A stretch of DNA of 21,370 bases. It comes from an uncultured beta proteobacterium (GTDB lineage: Bacteria > Pseudomonadota > Gammaproteobacteria > Burkholderiales > Rhodocyclaceae). Below, piece after piece: positions 9,259 to 15,956 of the stretch. The translations under genes and the position numbers were made by a program. The number at the start of each line of letters is the position of its first letter. Positions within the stretch are counted from its first letter, which is position 1. The stretch lies in contig CAIWVX010000105.1 in NCBI GenBank assembly GCA_903916205.1, forward strand, positions 1 through 21,370, given 5' to 3'. A model generated the notes under the pieces. That model was not told the DNA's origin, did no database searches, and saw only the letters and a list, made by a program, of their open reading frames with translations.

Positions 9259-9567
9259 GGAGTGTTTCCTTTATTCTTCAATTTTTGGCGGCTTATGATG
9301 TTCCGTCAGCTTAGCTTCTGTAAGCGCCGTGAGCAATGACTGCAAGTTTGTCGTGCTTTATTCCATAACCATAAGTTACACCAAAAGACAGAAAATTCTG
9401 TTATTTTTCGTGTGTTAATACGGATAGTTCAAGGTCTGATTGTCCATCGTCGTCGATCAGCTCATCGAAAGCCCCGGAAGCGGGAGTGACGGAACCGGTG
9501 GACGGAGTCCTTACGCCGATTTGAACTTAATAGGGCGAATGTTATCCACCTTTATTCGGGACAAACC
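9259..9567. other. Divergent intergenic region between sbcD and the lipocalin gene
   Basis: A 309-bp region that must hold the promoters of both sbcD (minus) and the lipocalin (plus). It contains direct repeat copy B (9294-9382) and, just beyond, a hairpin ACAGAA-AA-TTCTGT (9388-9401) followed by TATTTTT, too A+T-rich to call a terminator. No confident -35/-10 pair was found for either direction. The stretch 9460-9540 has several GGA/CGG words but no clean repeat. No RNA gene was recognised. Confidence 0.55.
9294..9382. repeat. Direct repeat copy B, upstream of sbcD
   Basis: Partner of 4081-4170 in the same orientation. The similarity begins at TATGAT and ends near the ATAAGT/ATAAGTT words. 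In this copy the minus-strand frame that corresponds to the KLAVIAH peptide has an upstream TAA, so nothing longer than about 27 codons can be read through it. The copy ends about 35 bp upstream of the sbcD start codon. Confidence 0.85.
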
Positions 9568-10149
9568 ATGTTTTCATTTTTCGATTTACGCCACACTTCC
9601 TTTGGCTGGCCGGCCATTCAACGGGTTTCCGTGTTTTTTGTTTTGCTGCTAGGACTCAGCGCCTGTTCCACCACGCCGCCTGACGGCATGACGGCGGTTA
9701 CCCCCTTCGATATCCATCGTTATGCGGGCAAGTGGTACGAAATAGCACGTCTCGACCACGCCTTCGAACGCGGTCTGAGCGACGTGAACGCGACCTACCG
9801 CCTGCAGGCCGATGGTAGCGTTGAAGTGATCAACCGGGGCTACGACAGCCATAAAGGCGACTGGCGTCAGGCAATAGGGCGCGCCTTGTTTATCGGTGAA
9901 TCCGACCGGGCTTCACTGAAAGTTTCGTTCTTTTGGCCCTTCTATGGCGGCTACCACGTGGTTGCGCTCGACCAGCAAAACTATCGTTGGGCGATGGTCG
10001 TCGGCCCCGACCGCGACTACTTTTGGATTCTGGCGAAGGACAAGCATCTGGCGGCGGATCGTCGCGAGCAACTGCTTAGCCGGGTCAAGGCATTGGGATT
10101 CGATGCACAGAAGCTGATCTGGGTTGAGCAGACGCGCAATGACGGTTAG
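9568..10149 (+). CDS. blc: Outer-membrane lipoprotein lipocalin (Blc family)
   Basis: Bacterial lipocalin, a small beta-barrel lipoprotein that binds fatty acids or lysophospholipids at the outer membrane and is linked in the family to envelope stress. The 193-aa precursor has a hydrophobic segment (about 19-31) ending in a lipobox LSAC with Cys33 as the lipidation site, and then the diagnostic first lipocalin motif GKWYEIARLDH.FERGL (54-70). N-A-TY-L, RGYDS and WPFYGGYHV..LD elements typical of Blc follow. The signal region is long; an internal start is possible, but ATG 9568 has GGGA about 8 bases upstream. It is the only plus-strand gene in the left part of the window and converges on the primase-helicase gene. 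It appears intact and unrelated to its defence-type neighbours. Confidence 0.93.
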   Translation: MFSFFDLRHTSFGWPAIQRVSVFFVLLLGLSACSTTPPDGMTAVTPFDIHRYAGKWYEIARLDHAFERGLSDVNATYRLQADGSVEVINRGYDSHKGDWRQAIGRALFIGESDRASLKVSFFWPFYGGYHVVALDQQNYRWAMVVGPDRDYFWILAKDKHLAADRREQLLSRVKALGFDAQKLIWVEQTRNDG

Positions 10150-10335
10150 TTCTGCGGGTCGCATGGATACCCCACACCTCCACCGCTTGAACGCCGGTTA
10201 CTTTCTTGCTGTACGTCTTACTCCACATGACTCTTCATTTCGAATGGGCAACAAATCATATGGCACCCTGGTTTACGGAATGACACAAGTCAGATTCCAA
10301 TGAATAACGCTGCGGGTGTCTGCGGTTCGCTGAGA

Positions 10336-12705
10336 TCATCCTGCAATTCTGTATCCCATTGCCCGGTATCCACGTTGGCGCTTATCCCACATCCGCAGCA
10401 ACGCCGGGTGACCGGTATCGACGAAATCGATGATGCGTACATCGGCCTTGGTGGCGTGCTCGCGGTGTAGTCGGCCAGCGTATTGCTGCAACGTTCCCTT
10501 CCATGAAACAGGCATTGCCAGCACCAACGTGTCGAGCGGGGGGTGATCAAATCCTTCGCCGACCAGTTTACCGGTCGCAATCAGAACGCGTGGGGCATCG
10601 GGCGGCAGCGCGTTGAGTTTCGTGATCAGTGTGGCTCGCTGCTTCTTGGCTACCCGCCCGTGAAGGACAAACAACGAAGAAACCTTGCCGTCCAGGGCGG
10701 CTTGGATGGCATCGAGGTGTTCGGTACGTTCGGTCAACACCAGCACCTTTCGGTCATTACCATAGGCGTTGATGACCTCGGCGGCAATCGCGGCCGTTCG
10801 GCCTTGGTCAACGGCAAGGTGCCGGAATACATCCTGAATCCCTGCTTCCTGCGGCAAATCAATTCGCGAATGCAAGGTGCACGGCGTGACCGCTAGATCA
10901 TGCGGCGCACCCGTGGGCTTGGCTGCGGTGTGGCGAGTAGGTCCGCACTGCATGAAAATAATCGGCTGCTGACCATCACGGCGAATCGGTGTGGCCGTCA
11001 GGCCGAGGACGTATTTGGCTTTGGCCTGCTTCAGAATGGCATCGAACGACGCCGCGGCGACGTGATGGCATTCGTCCACGATCACATGACCGTAGTTTTC
11101 GACCAGTGAATTCACTTCACCCTGCCGCGACAGCGATTGCATCACCGCAATGTCAATTTTGCCTGTCGGCTTGGCCTTGCCGCCACCAATGGTGCCAACT
11201 ACGCCCTTGCCTACGCCCAGAAATGATTGCAAGCGCTCCTGCCATTGCTTGAGTAGTTCGTTTCGGTGAACCAGCACCAGCGTGTTGACGCCACGGCGCG
11301 CAATCATCGCGGCAGCCGTCACCGTTTTGCCAAAGGCTGTCGGCGCGCAAAGGACGCCCGCGTCGTGGTGAAGCATGGCGGCCACGGCGAATTCTTGATC
11401 CAGACGTAAGGTGCCGGCAAACGCGATGTCCAGCGACGAACCTGCATATCGCTCGTCGACTAGCTCGCAACCAATAGCGTTGTCACGGAGTAGTTCCAGC
11501 GCGGCATCCAGGCAGCCGCGCGGAAGCGCGATGTGATTGGGGTAATTCTCGGCGCAGCCGATTACGCGAGGTTCATCCCACACTGAGAAACGCATCGCCT
11601 GCTTCTTGTAAAACTCGGGATTCTGGAACGCCGCCAAACGAATCAGCCGGTTAGCCAGCGACTGCGGCAGTTGTGTTTTTTCGAAATAGATCAGGTTGGC
11701 CAGCGTCACCGTGAGCGACTTTGGCATCGGTCCGACCAGCTTTTTGTTGACAGATGAAGATCGCTTCCACGGTTCCTTTTGATCTTCCTCATCGATGAAG
11801 GTCACATCGAGCGGGTGTGCGTTACCCGTCGCCCTGAGAATGGTGGGCTCGATATCGTGTGCTGGCATTGGCAGGATGGAAGCCAGGAACGTCCACTGAT
11901 CCCGGTAAGGCTGCAAATCACCGTCCACGAACACGCTGCATCCGTGCTCACGCGGATGCTTTTGCAGCGGGAGCGCAATGAGATTGCCGAAACCGCCTTT
12001 GGGCATTGAGTCCTGATTCGGGAACAGACGGTCATAGGATTCGAGCTTCAGTTGGCGAGTGCGGGCACAGGTGTGGCTGATGATGGCGGTGCCGAGTCGG
12101 CGCGCATCACGCGCCGATACGCTGCCAGTGAAGAAAACCCATGCGTGCGCACCTTTGCCAGAGCGCGATATCTCAAGTGCAACCGGCACGCCCAACTCGT
12201 GGCACGACTGGCAAAACGCCTTGGCGTCATCCCGCCATTCCGCTTCGTCGAAATCAGCAGCGAGAAAATGGCAGTTGTCGTCGGCCAGTAGTGGATAGAC
12301 GCCGACCGTCCGTTTGCCGGCAAGGTGCTCGTAGATCACCTGATCTGACAGCGGAATCAGTAGACGGTTATTGCATTCTCCGCATTTGATGCGCGGCTTT
12401 TCGCAAACACCGGCCAGCCACTCATTGCCACAGGCTGGGGTGTAGCCACTCCTGCCAGTGGTCTTACTTTCCCATCGGATCGGGTAGACATCCGTGCGGC
12501 CGCGAAATAGCCGACGAAATAGCGCTATTTTTTCGGCGGTAGAAAAACGTGATGACTCTGGTTCAGAAGCATGTGCCACAGGTTCGGGCGGCAAACGCCA
12601 TTCGATGCCATGTGATTCCAAGAGTGAAATCAGGCGGGCATTTTCTGCTTGTAACGCAGATTGGAAATCGCCTTCAGCCTGCAACTTTTTGCCCGACAAA
12701 GTCAT
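10336..12705 (-). CDS. Primase-helicase fusion (TOTE-type AEP primase plus superfamily 2 helicase)
   Basis: A 789-aa multidomain protein. It begins with a short coiled coil (LQAENARLISLLE, 18-30). Next is a Cys cluster C92, C101, C108, C111 that could bind zinc, then an archaeo-eukaryotic primase-like domain with DFD (151-153), SGKGAHAW (182-189) and GFGNLIALPLQ (238-248). The C-terminal half is an SF2 helicase: Walker A APTAFGKT (454-461), DECH (544-547), TATP (570-573), GEGFD (716-720) and QYAGRLHRE (741-749). All motifs appear intact. Pfam names this primase type after TOTE conflict systems, but similar proteins often occur alone in genomes, and no other TOTE component is seen here. Its ATG overlaps by ATGA the stop of a short metallopeptidase-like fragment. 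A role in DNA repair or mobile-element conflict is inference. Confidence 0.88.
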   Translation of the reverse strand: MTLSGKKLQAEGDFQSALQAENARLISLLESHGIEWRLPPEPVAHASEPESSRFSTAEKIALFRRLFRGRTDVYPIRWESKTTGRSGYTPACGNEWLAGVCEKPRIKCGECNNRLLIPLSDQVIYEHLAGKRTVGVYPLLADDNCHFLAADFDEAEWRDDAKAFCQSCHELGVPVALEISRSGKGAHAWVFFTGSVSARDARRLGTAIISHTCARTRQLKLESYDRLFPNQDSMPKGGFGNLIALPLQKHPREHGCSVFVDGDLQPYRDQWTFLASILPMPAHDIEPTILRATGNAHPLDVTFIDEEDQKEPWKRSSSVNKKLVGPMPKSLTVTLANLIYFEKTQLPQSLANRLIRLAAFQNPEFYKKQAMRFSVWDEPRVIGCAENYPNHIALPRGCLDAALELLRDNAIGCELVDERYAGSSLDIAFAGTLRLDQEFAVAAMLHHDAGVLCAPTAFGKTVTAAAMIARRGVNTLVLVHRNELLKQWQERLQSFLGVGKGVVGTIGGGKAKPTGKIDIAVMQSLSRQGEVNSLVENYGHVIVDECHHVAAASFDAILKQAKAKYVLGLTATPIRRDGQQPIIFMQCGPTRHTAAKPTGAPHDLAVTPCTLHSRIDLPQEAGIQDVFRHLAVDQGRTAAIAAEVINAYGNDRKVLVLTERTEHLDAIQAALDGKVSSLFVLHGRVAKKQRATLITKLNALPPDAPRVLIATGKLVGEGFDHPPLDTLVLAMPVSWKGTLQQYAGRLHREHATKADVRIIDFVDTGHPALLRMWDKRQRGYRAMGYRIAG

Positions 12706-12857
12706 GCCGGAGCGATGACTACCAGTCCGTCACGGGCGCTGATTTTCAGGCGAAGCGAACGCGCCTTGGCTGAAGAGCGAATCTCGAACTCCAGCCTCCG
12801 CCCATCCGGCAAGTCCAAATGGGCCTGCTCGGATGGTTTAATCGCCGGCGTCGCCAT
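12702..12857 (-). pseudogene. N-terminal fragment resembling a DUF45/M48-type (YgjP-like) metallopeptidase
   Basis: A 51-codon frame from ATG 12857, preceded by AGAGGG at about 8 bases. The product contains LPDGRRLEFEIR, then SAKARSLRLKI and DGLVVIAPA, which match the opening of YgjP/DUF45 zinc peptidases (Arg/Ser-rich strand, then G-L-V-V--P). It then stops, so the HExxH catalytic part is absent. The stop overlaps the primase-helicase start in ATGA. The frame can be extended upstream to an ATG at 12956, but that part does not look like the family. I read it as a gene cut short when the primase-helicase was placed beside it. It could instead survive as a short leader that couples translation. 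The family link rests on a short match. Confidence 0.55.
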
Positions 12858-12887
12858 TGCCCGATCCCTCTGGCTGGGATTTGTAGT

Positions 12888-12917
12888 GCTTGCGCTTGTG
12901 CTTGAGCTTGACTTGAC
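12888..12917 (+). repeat. Hexamer tandem repeat GCTTGN just upstream of a promoter
   Basis: Five near-copies of a 6-bp unit in a row: GCTTGC, GCTTGT, GCTTGA, GCTTGA, CTTGAC. The last overlaps the -35 hexamer of the promoter at 12913. On the other strand the unit would encode alternating lysines within a doubtful frame. It may be simple-sequence slippage or part of the upstream promoter element. Confidence 0.6.
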
Positions 12918-12940
12918 AAGGGTTGCACCAAGGATAGAAT
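12913..12940 (+). promoter_or_regulatory. Consensus sigma-70 promoter of a candidate small RNA
   Basis: A perfect -35 TTGACA (12913-12918), a 16-bp spacer and a -10 TAGAAT (12935-12940) that differs from consensus at one position. Transcription would start near 12946-12948. No start codon with a ribosome site follows before the terminator at 12988, so the product is expected to be an RNA. Confidence 0.6.
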
Positions 12941-12946
12941 TGTGCG

Positions 12947-13028
12947 CTGAGTTCACTGCCTATCGGCTTTGAACCAATCGAGGTCTCGGCCGCTGAACCC
13001 GCGTAGCGAATCAGCGGCCTTTGTTTTT
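12947..13028 (+). ncRNA. Candidate small RNA of about 80 nt
   Basis: Bounded by a near-consensus promoter and a strong intrinsic terminator, with no credible reading frame between. The 5' half can form a 5-bp stem GTTCA/TGAAC around a 14-nt loop, followed by a single-stranded AATCGAGGTCTC segment and then the terminator hairpin. I do not recognise it as tRNA, 6S RNA, tmRNA or a known riboswitch. It lies in decayed intergenic DNA opposite a doubtful minus-strand frame (12838-13086). It might be a trans-acting small RNA, an antisense regulator from a former mobile element, or a short terminated leader whose gene has been lost. No gene follows on this strand for 850 bp, which argues against an attenuator. 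Confidence 0.5.
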
Positions 13029-13030
13029 TT
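12988..13030 (+). terminator. Strong intrinsic terminator
   Basis: A perfect 9-bp stem GGCCGCTGA / TCAGCGGCC (12988-12996 with 13011-13019), a small internal loop, an extra CGC/GCG pairing block at the top, and then TTTGTTTTTTT. The T tract follows the hairpin only on the plus strand, so termination is rightward. Confidence 0.85.
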
Positions 13031-13150
13031 CGGCTCACGATCAAGGTGTCCCTCCGAGCAGATGGAGGCAAGCCGCCTTGGACCATACCGGCGACATCCT
13101 TATCTTTCTGATGCTGTTATCTGCCTGGTAGCAAGTCATGAAGTTGGCTT

Positions 13151-13240
13151 TCAGCTGCCGATCATGAGGTAACGCGCACGCGGATTCGCAGATGTCAGGA
13201 CATCCGGGTTAGCCTCATCGCAATACACCTCAAATTTCAT
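13151..13240 (-). pseudogene. Truncated DUF3800-like gene (first 29 codons only)
   Basis: A frame starting at ATG 13240, whose first bases overlap the stop of the regulator pseudogene (ATGA). The product opens with MKFEVYCDEANPD and continues to ARYLMIGS before TGA. That matches the start of DUF3800-type proteins, whose N terminus carries an acidic D-E pair in F-YCDE followed by a hydrophobic Y-IG strand. A full protein would be a few hundred residues; no continuing frame is visible downstream in any phase. The gene was probably intact with the regulator as a two-gene unit and has been deleted after codon 29. The family call rests on a short match. Confidence 0.5.
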
Positions 13241-13470
13241 TCTTGCTCCGCTTGTGGTGAATCGAGAACCACCAGAAAATCCGTGGCTCGTGTAATCGGC
13301 TCGATTTCCCGCACATTGCGCTTGAGCTCAACCAGTCCATAACTCTCCATCATTCGGAGAGTACGCGAGAGGTTGGGCACCTAGCGCGGCCAGCTCGGTC
13401 AGCGTCTTGGGTTTTGTATCCCGAATGACGCACAGCAATGCACGAGTATCTTCCGACAACGCAGCGCTTC
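13237..13470 (-). pseudogene. Frameshifted winged-helix (HTH) transcriptional regulator remnant
   Basis: Two frames on the minus strand join into one HTH protein. The upstream part reads LSEDTRALLCVIRDTKPKT then LTELAAL, the first helices of a winged-helix regulator. After a phase change near 13375-13385 it reads NLSRTLRMMESYGLVELKR and EIEPITRATDF, the recognition helix and wing, to TGA at 13237-13239. Roughly where a turn such as TGRA would be expected, a few bases are missing. The N-terminal region is also absent, since a TGA lies just before LSED. The match is to small regulators (HVO_A0114/MarR-like) that often pair with a second gene, here the DUF3800-like fragment. Non-functional as it stands unless the phase change is a sequencing error. 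Confidence 0.6.
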
Positions 13471-13880
13471 ATTTTGAGTGTTCTGATTGGCTTGGCATAA
13501 GTCGATCAGTTTATCAGTGTGGCACAACGGCAACCAGTGTTTTGAAGATGAAAAATGATCAATCAATCGCTTGGTTTACTGATCGAACAGCGCGTTCAGG
13601 TGGTGTCGTCAATCACATTACGGAGCCAACGATGAACACGAGCACCCTATCCCGAGCAACTTATCCCTCTTGCGTGTATTGAGGAAATGGTGGTAAATGT
13701 GGAACGGGCGCTTCATCCAACCGAGGTTTTCGCCAAGGTGAGATAAAAAACGGGTGCCGACACGTTAATCTCGCTCTCCAAAATGAGTCGGTAACTCTCT
13801 GATTATAGTGGTGCGCAATAGGCTGTTTTAGTTTTTCATGTGATGGGTAAGTTTGTTATAACAGATTGAATGCAAAGGTA
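13471..13880. other. Gene-poor region before the phosphatase gene
   Basis: No credible gene was found in this 410 bp. A plus-strand frame 13636-13746 (36 codons after a TGA, ending TAA) reads like a protein C terminus (IEEMVVNVERALHPTEVF) but has no start; it may be another relic. A 91-codon plus frame ending at 13682 has no family features. The phosphatase promoter should lie at the right end. TTATAGT near 13803 and a perfect 10-bp palindrome TGTTATAACA (13854-13863), 17 bases before the chosen ATG, are the only regulatory-looking elements. Confidence 0.5.
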
Positions 13881-14369
13881 ATGATTAAAGTTTTATTTGT
13901 CTGCATGGGCAATATCTGCCGTTCGCCAACCGCAGAAGGCGTTTTTTCGCAGGTGTTGCACGCCCGAAAGCTTGAAAATAGGGTGGAGGTCAGCTCCGCA
14001 GGAACCAACTCTTTCCACACCGGTCAAGCGCCGGATCGACGTGCGCAGCACGCGGCGGAGCGTCGCGGCTATGATTTGTCGCGGATTCGTGCCCGCAAAG
14101 TATTGCCGCAGGATCTGGGTTATTTTGATTTTGTTCTGGCGATGGATCGGCAAACGCTTGAATCGCTTCGAGAGATTTGTCCGCCAGAACATGGGGATCG
14201 CTTGGGCTTGTTTATGGCCTATGCCCGCCGTTTTCAAGTGGCCGAAGTGCCAGACCCTTACTACGGGCGCGGTGAGGGTTTTGATTTGGTGCTGGATATG
14301 ATCGAAGATGGCACCCAGGGGTTGGCTGACTACCTTCAAAAACGCCTCAACTCGGCGAGTCGATGTTAA
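13881..14369 (+). CDS. Low-molecular-weight protein tyrosine phosphatase
   Basis: A cytoplasmic phosphatase of the LMW-PTP family (relatives include Wzb and ArsC-like enzymes). The 162-aa protein starts with IKVLFVCMGNICRSPTAEG: the P-loop CX5R is C8-MGNIC-R14-S15, and the general acid loop DPYYG has D125. Both active-site elements are present and the length is typical. I chose ATG 13881 because the mature family N terminus begins there; the frame could start at TTG 13866 (167 aa). AAGG sits rather close to this ATG, so the start is not certain. There is no kinase or capsule gene beside it, so the substrate cannot be guessed. It converges with the DUF1015 gene. The short gap has only a 4-bp CGGC/GCCG stem and no clear terminator. 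Confidence 0.92.
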   Translation: MIKVLFVCMGNICRSPTAEGVFSQVLHARKLENRVEVSSAGTNSFHTGQAPDRRAQHAAERRGYDLSRIRARKVLPQDLGYFDFVLAMDRQTLESLREICPPEHGDRLGLFMAYARRFQVAEVPDPYYGRGEGFDLVLDMIEDGTQGLADYLQKRLNSASRC

Positions 14370-14450
14370 TCCGATAGAACGCGGCTTAGGCCGAAGTCGT
14401 TAGGCGGAGCCGGTTTGTGCGACTCCACCTCCTCGTTCATCCGAGAAATT

Positions 14451-15692
14451 TTAGTCGAGAACGTGTGAAACGAGGCCATCCGCCAGTTTGGGTTCAAACC
14501 AGGTCGATTTCGGTGGCATGATTTCATTGGCGTCAGCAACGGACATCAGTTCGGACATTGGCGTCGGGAAGAGTGAAAAAGCCGCTGCCATTTCACCGCT
14601 ATTGACCCGTCGTTCAAGCTCCGGCAGGCCACGAATGCCGCCGACAAAGTCGATGCGCGTATCGCGGCGCAGGTCGGCAATGCCGAGAATCGAATCGAGA
14701 ATTTGTTCAGAAAGCACCGAGACATCGAGGCGCCGAACCGGGTCTTGCAAGGGAACGAGTTCGGGGCGAATGACTAATTGATACCAGCGTCCTTCAAGGT
14801 ACAAACCAAAAATGCCGCTGCGTTCCGGTTTGACCGGAGTGCTTGAGGGCGTGACGCGGCAACACTCGCTTACGGCTTTGAGGAAGGCGTCAGGCGAGAG
14901 TCCATTGAGGTCGCGCACCACACGGTTGTAGTCGAGGATGTGCATTTGTCGGGCGGGGAAAATAACCGTCAGGAAGTATTCCGCTGAGTCTGGCGCACCT
15001 TGGCCACGGCGTGCCGCTGCCACGCGTGACGCGGCGGCCGAACGATGGTGGCCGTCGGCGATGTAGAGGCTGTTTAGGGCGTCAAAAACGGCGCTGATGC
15101 GCGCAATGGCGTTGGCGTCGTCAATCAGCCAGAGGGTGTGCTTAATGCCGTCATCGGCGGTGATGTCGATGATGGGTGCGCGGGTGGTGGCGGCGGCAAT
15201 CAGGCGCTCGGCTTCGTCGCTGTCGGGGTGGGCCAGCAGCACCGGGCCGGTTTGTGCATTGAGCGCTTCAATTTGGCGCACGCGGTCGTCTTCTTTGTCC
15301 GGGCGGGTGAATTCGTGTTTGCGTATGCGGTTGGCGTCGTAGGCGGCCACCGAGGCGGCGGCAATCAGGCCGGTTTGCGTGTGCGTGCCCATCACCAAGC
15401 GATAGGCGTAATAACAGGGCTTGGCATCACGGAACAGCACTCCGGCGGCGATCATCTTTTGCAGATTTTCAGCCGACTTGGCATAAACCTCCGGCGCAAA
15501 GTGATCCACATCCGGCGGCAGATCAATTTCGGCTTTAGAAATATGCAGGAAAGAGTAGGGTTTGCCCGCTACACGCACCCGCGCCTCGTCACTGGATAGC
15601 ACGTCGTAAGGCGGTGCCGCAACGGCGGCGGCCTGTTCGCTACGCGGACGTAGGCCGGTAAAAGGGCGGATCAGGGGGAGGGTGGTAGTCAA
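14451..15692 (-). CDS. DUF1015 family protein
   Basis: A 413-aa member of DUF1015, a widespread bacterial family without a settled reaction. It shows the family hallmarks: LIRPFTGLRP near the start, AAPPYDVLSSDEAR, SFLHISKAEIDLP, the HEFTRPDKEDDR segment, and ADGHHRSAAA mid-protein. The start is TTG 15692, chosen because GGAG lies 6 bases upstream and the product then begins MTTTLPLIRPF as in relatives. The frame extends 20 codons further to another TTG, in repeat DNA. No membrane segments or signal peptide are seen. The gene stands alone between the phosphatase (convergent) and the repeat-rich region after the DAHP synthase gene. Function should be left open; in other genomes members are often near serine biosynthesis genes, which is not the case here. 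Confidence 0.88.
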   Translation of the reverse strand: MTTTLPLIRPFTGLRPRSEQAAAVAAPPYDVLSSDEARVRVAGKPYSFLHISKAEIDLPPDVDHFAPEVYAKSAENLQKMIAAGVLFRDAKPCYYAYRLVMGTHTQTGLIAAASVAAYDANRIRKHEFTRPDKEDDRVRQIEALNAQTGPVLLAHPDSDEAERLIAAATTRAPIIDITADDGIKHTLWLIDDANAIARISAVFDALNSLYIADGHHRSAAASRVAAARRGQGAPDSAEYFLTVIFPARQMHILDYNRVVRDLNGLSPDAFLKAVSECCRVTPSSTPVKPERSGIFGLYLEGRWYQLVIRPELVPLQDPVRRLDVSVLSEQILDSILGIADLRRDTRIDFVGGIRGLPELERRVNSGEMAAAFSLFPTPMSELMSVADANEIMPPKSTWFEPKLADGLVSHVLD

Positions 15693-15725
15693 TTGATTCT
15701 CCAGGAGAAAGTCGAAAGCGCTTGT

Positions 15726-15743
15726 AACACGGAGAACACGGAG
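15726..15743. repeat. Two 9-bp AACACGGAG units, inverted relative to 15975-16000
   Basis: AACACGGAG occurs twice in tandem. Its reverse complement CTCCGTGTT recurs with single changes at 15975-15983 (CTCTGTGTT) and 15992-16000 (CTCCGTGCT). The two groups bound the other repeats of the gap and could be the ends of a small element. Confidence 0.6.
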
Positions 15744-15804
15744 AATAAGCAATTGTAATTAATCAGCCGTTCATCAAGCCCACGTCGTTGACGTTCCCAT
15801 GCGC

Positions 15805-15875
15805 AGGGTGTGAAACGCGAAGCGTTGCGCACCGTTCATTTTGAGCGTCAGCGTGCGCAACAAGTTGCACACCCT
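15805..15875. repeat. Imperfect inverted repeat (REP-like palindrome)
   Basis: The left arm begins AGGGTGTG and ends TTGCGCAC (15805-15832). The right arm begins GTGCGCAA and ends CACACCCT (15853-15875). The outer and inner parts pair well and the left arm carries extra bases in the middle. The loop is about 20 bp. It resembles the intergenic palindromes of the AGGGTGTG-GCGCAC type seen in many proteobacterial genomes. It might act as a bidirectional transcript end or be a non-autonomous mobile element. Confidence 0.7.
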
Positions 15876-15912
15876 ACGGGCTGAAGGTGAACGTATATAT
15901 TGGCTTGCAGAT

Positions 15913-15956
15913 CGAGTACGTGGCGAGTACGTGGCGAGTAGGTGCCGAGTAGGTGC
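15913..15956. repeat. Four tandem copies of an 11-bp unit
   Basis: Two copies of CGAGTACGTGG are followed by two copies of CGAGTAGGTGC and then a partial, diverged TGAGTAATC. The pairwise pattern of the changes suggests duplication in two steps. Not a CRISPR: there are no spacers and the unit is too short. Confidence 0.85.

Noticed and set aside
9388..9401. Hairpin ACAGAA-AA-TTCTGT followed by TATTTTT as a terminator
   Set aside because: The stem is short and A+T-rich with only two bases in the loop, too weak to call.
10150..10335. Terminator or RNA gene between the lipocalin and the primase-helicase
   Set aside because: No stable hairpin with a T tract and no RNA gene pattern was seen in these 186 bp.
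12838..13086. 82-codon minus-strand frame with a C-x-x-C pair and lysine-alternating stretch
   Set aside because: It crosses the strong plus-strand terminator and promoter, its K-x-K stretch is only the hexamer repeat read backwards, and it has no clear ribosome site. A relic of a gene upstream of the peptidase fragment cannot be excluded.
13407..13682. 91-codon plus-strand frame
   Set aside because: It runs antisense through the regulator pseudogene, has no family features and no ribosome site.
14370..14450. Terminator between the convergent phosphatase and DUF1015 genes
   Set aside because: Only a 4-bp CGGC/GCCG stem and a loose GGAG/CTCC pairing, with no T tract on either strand.
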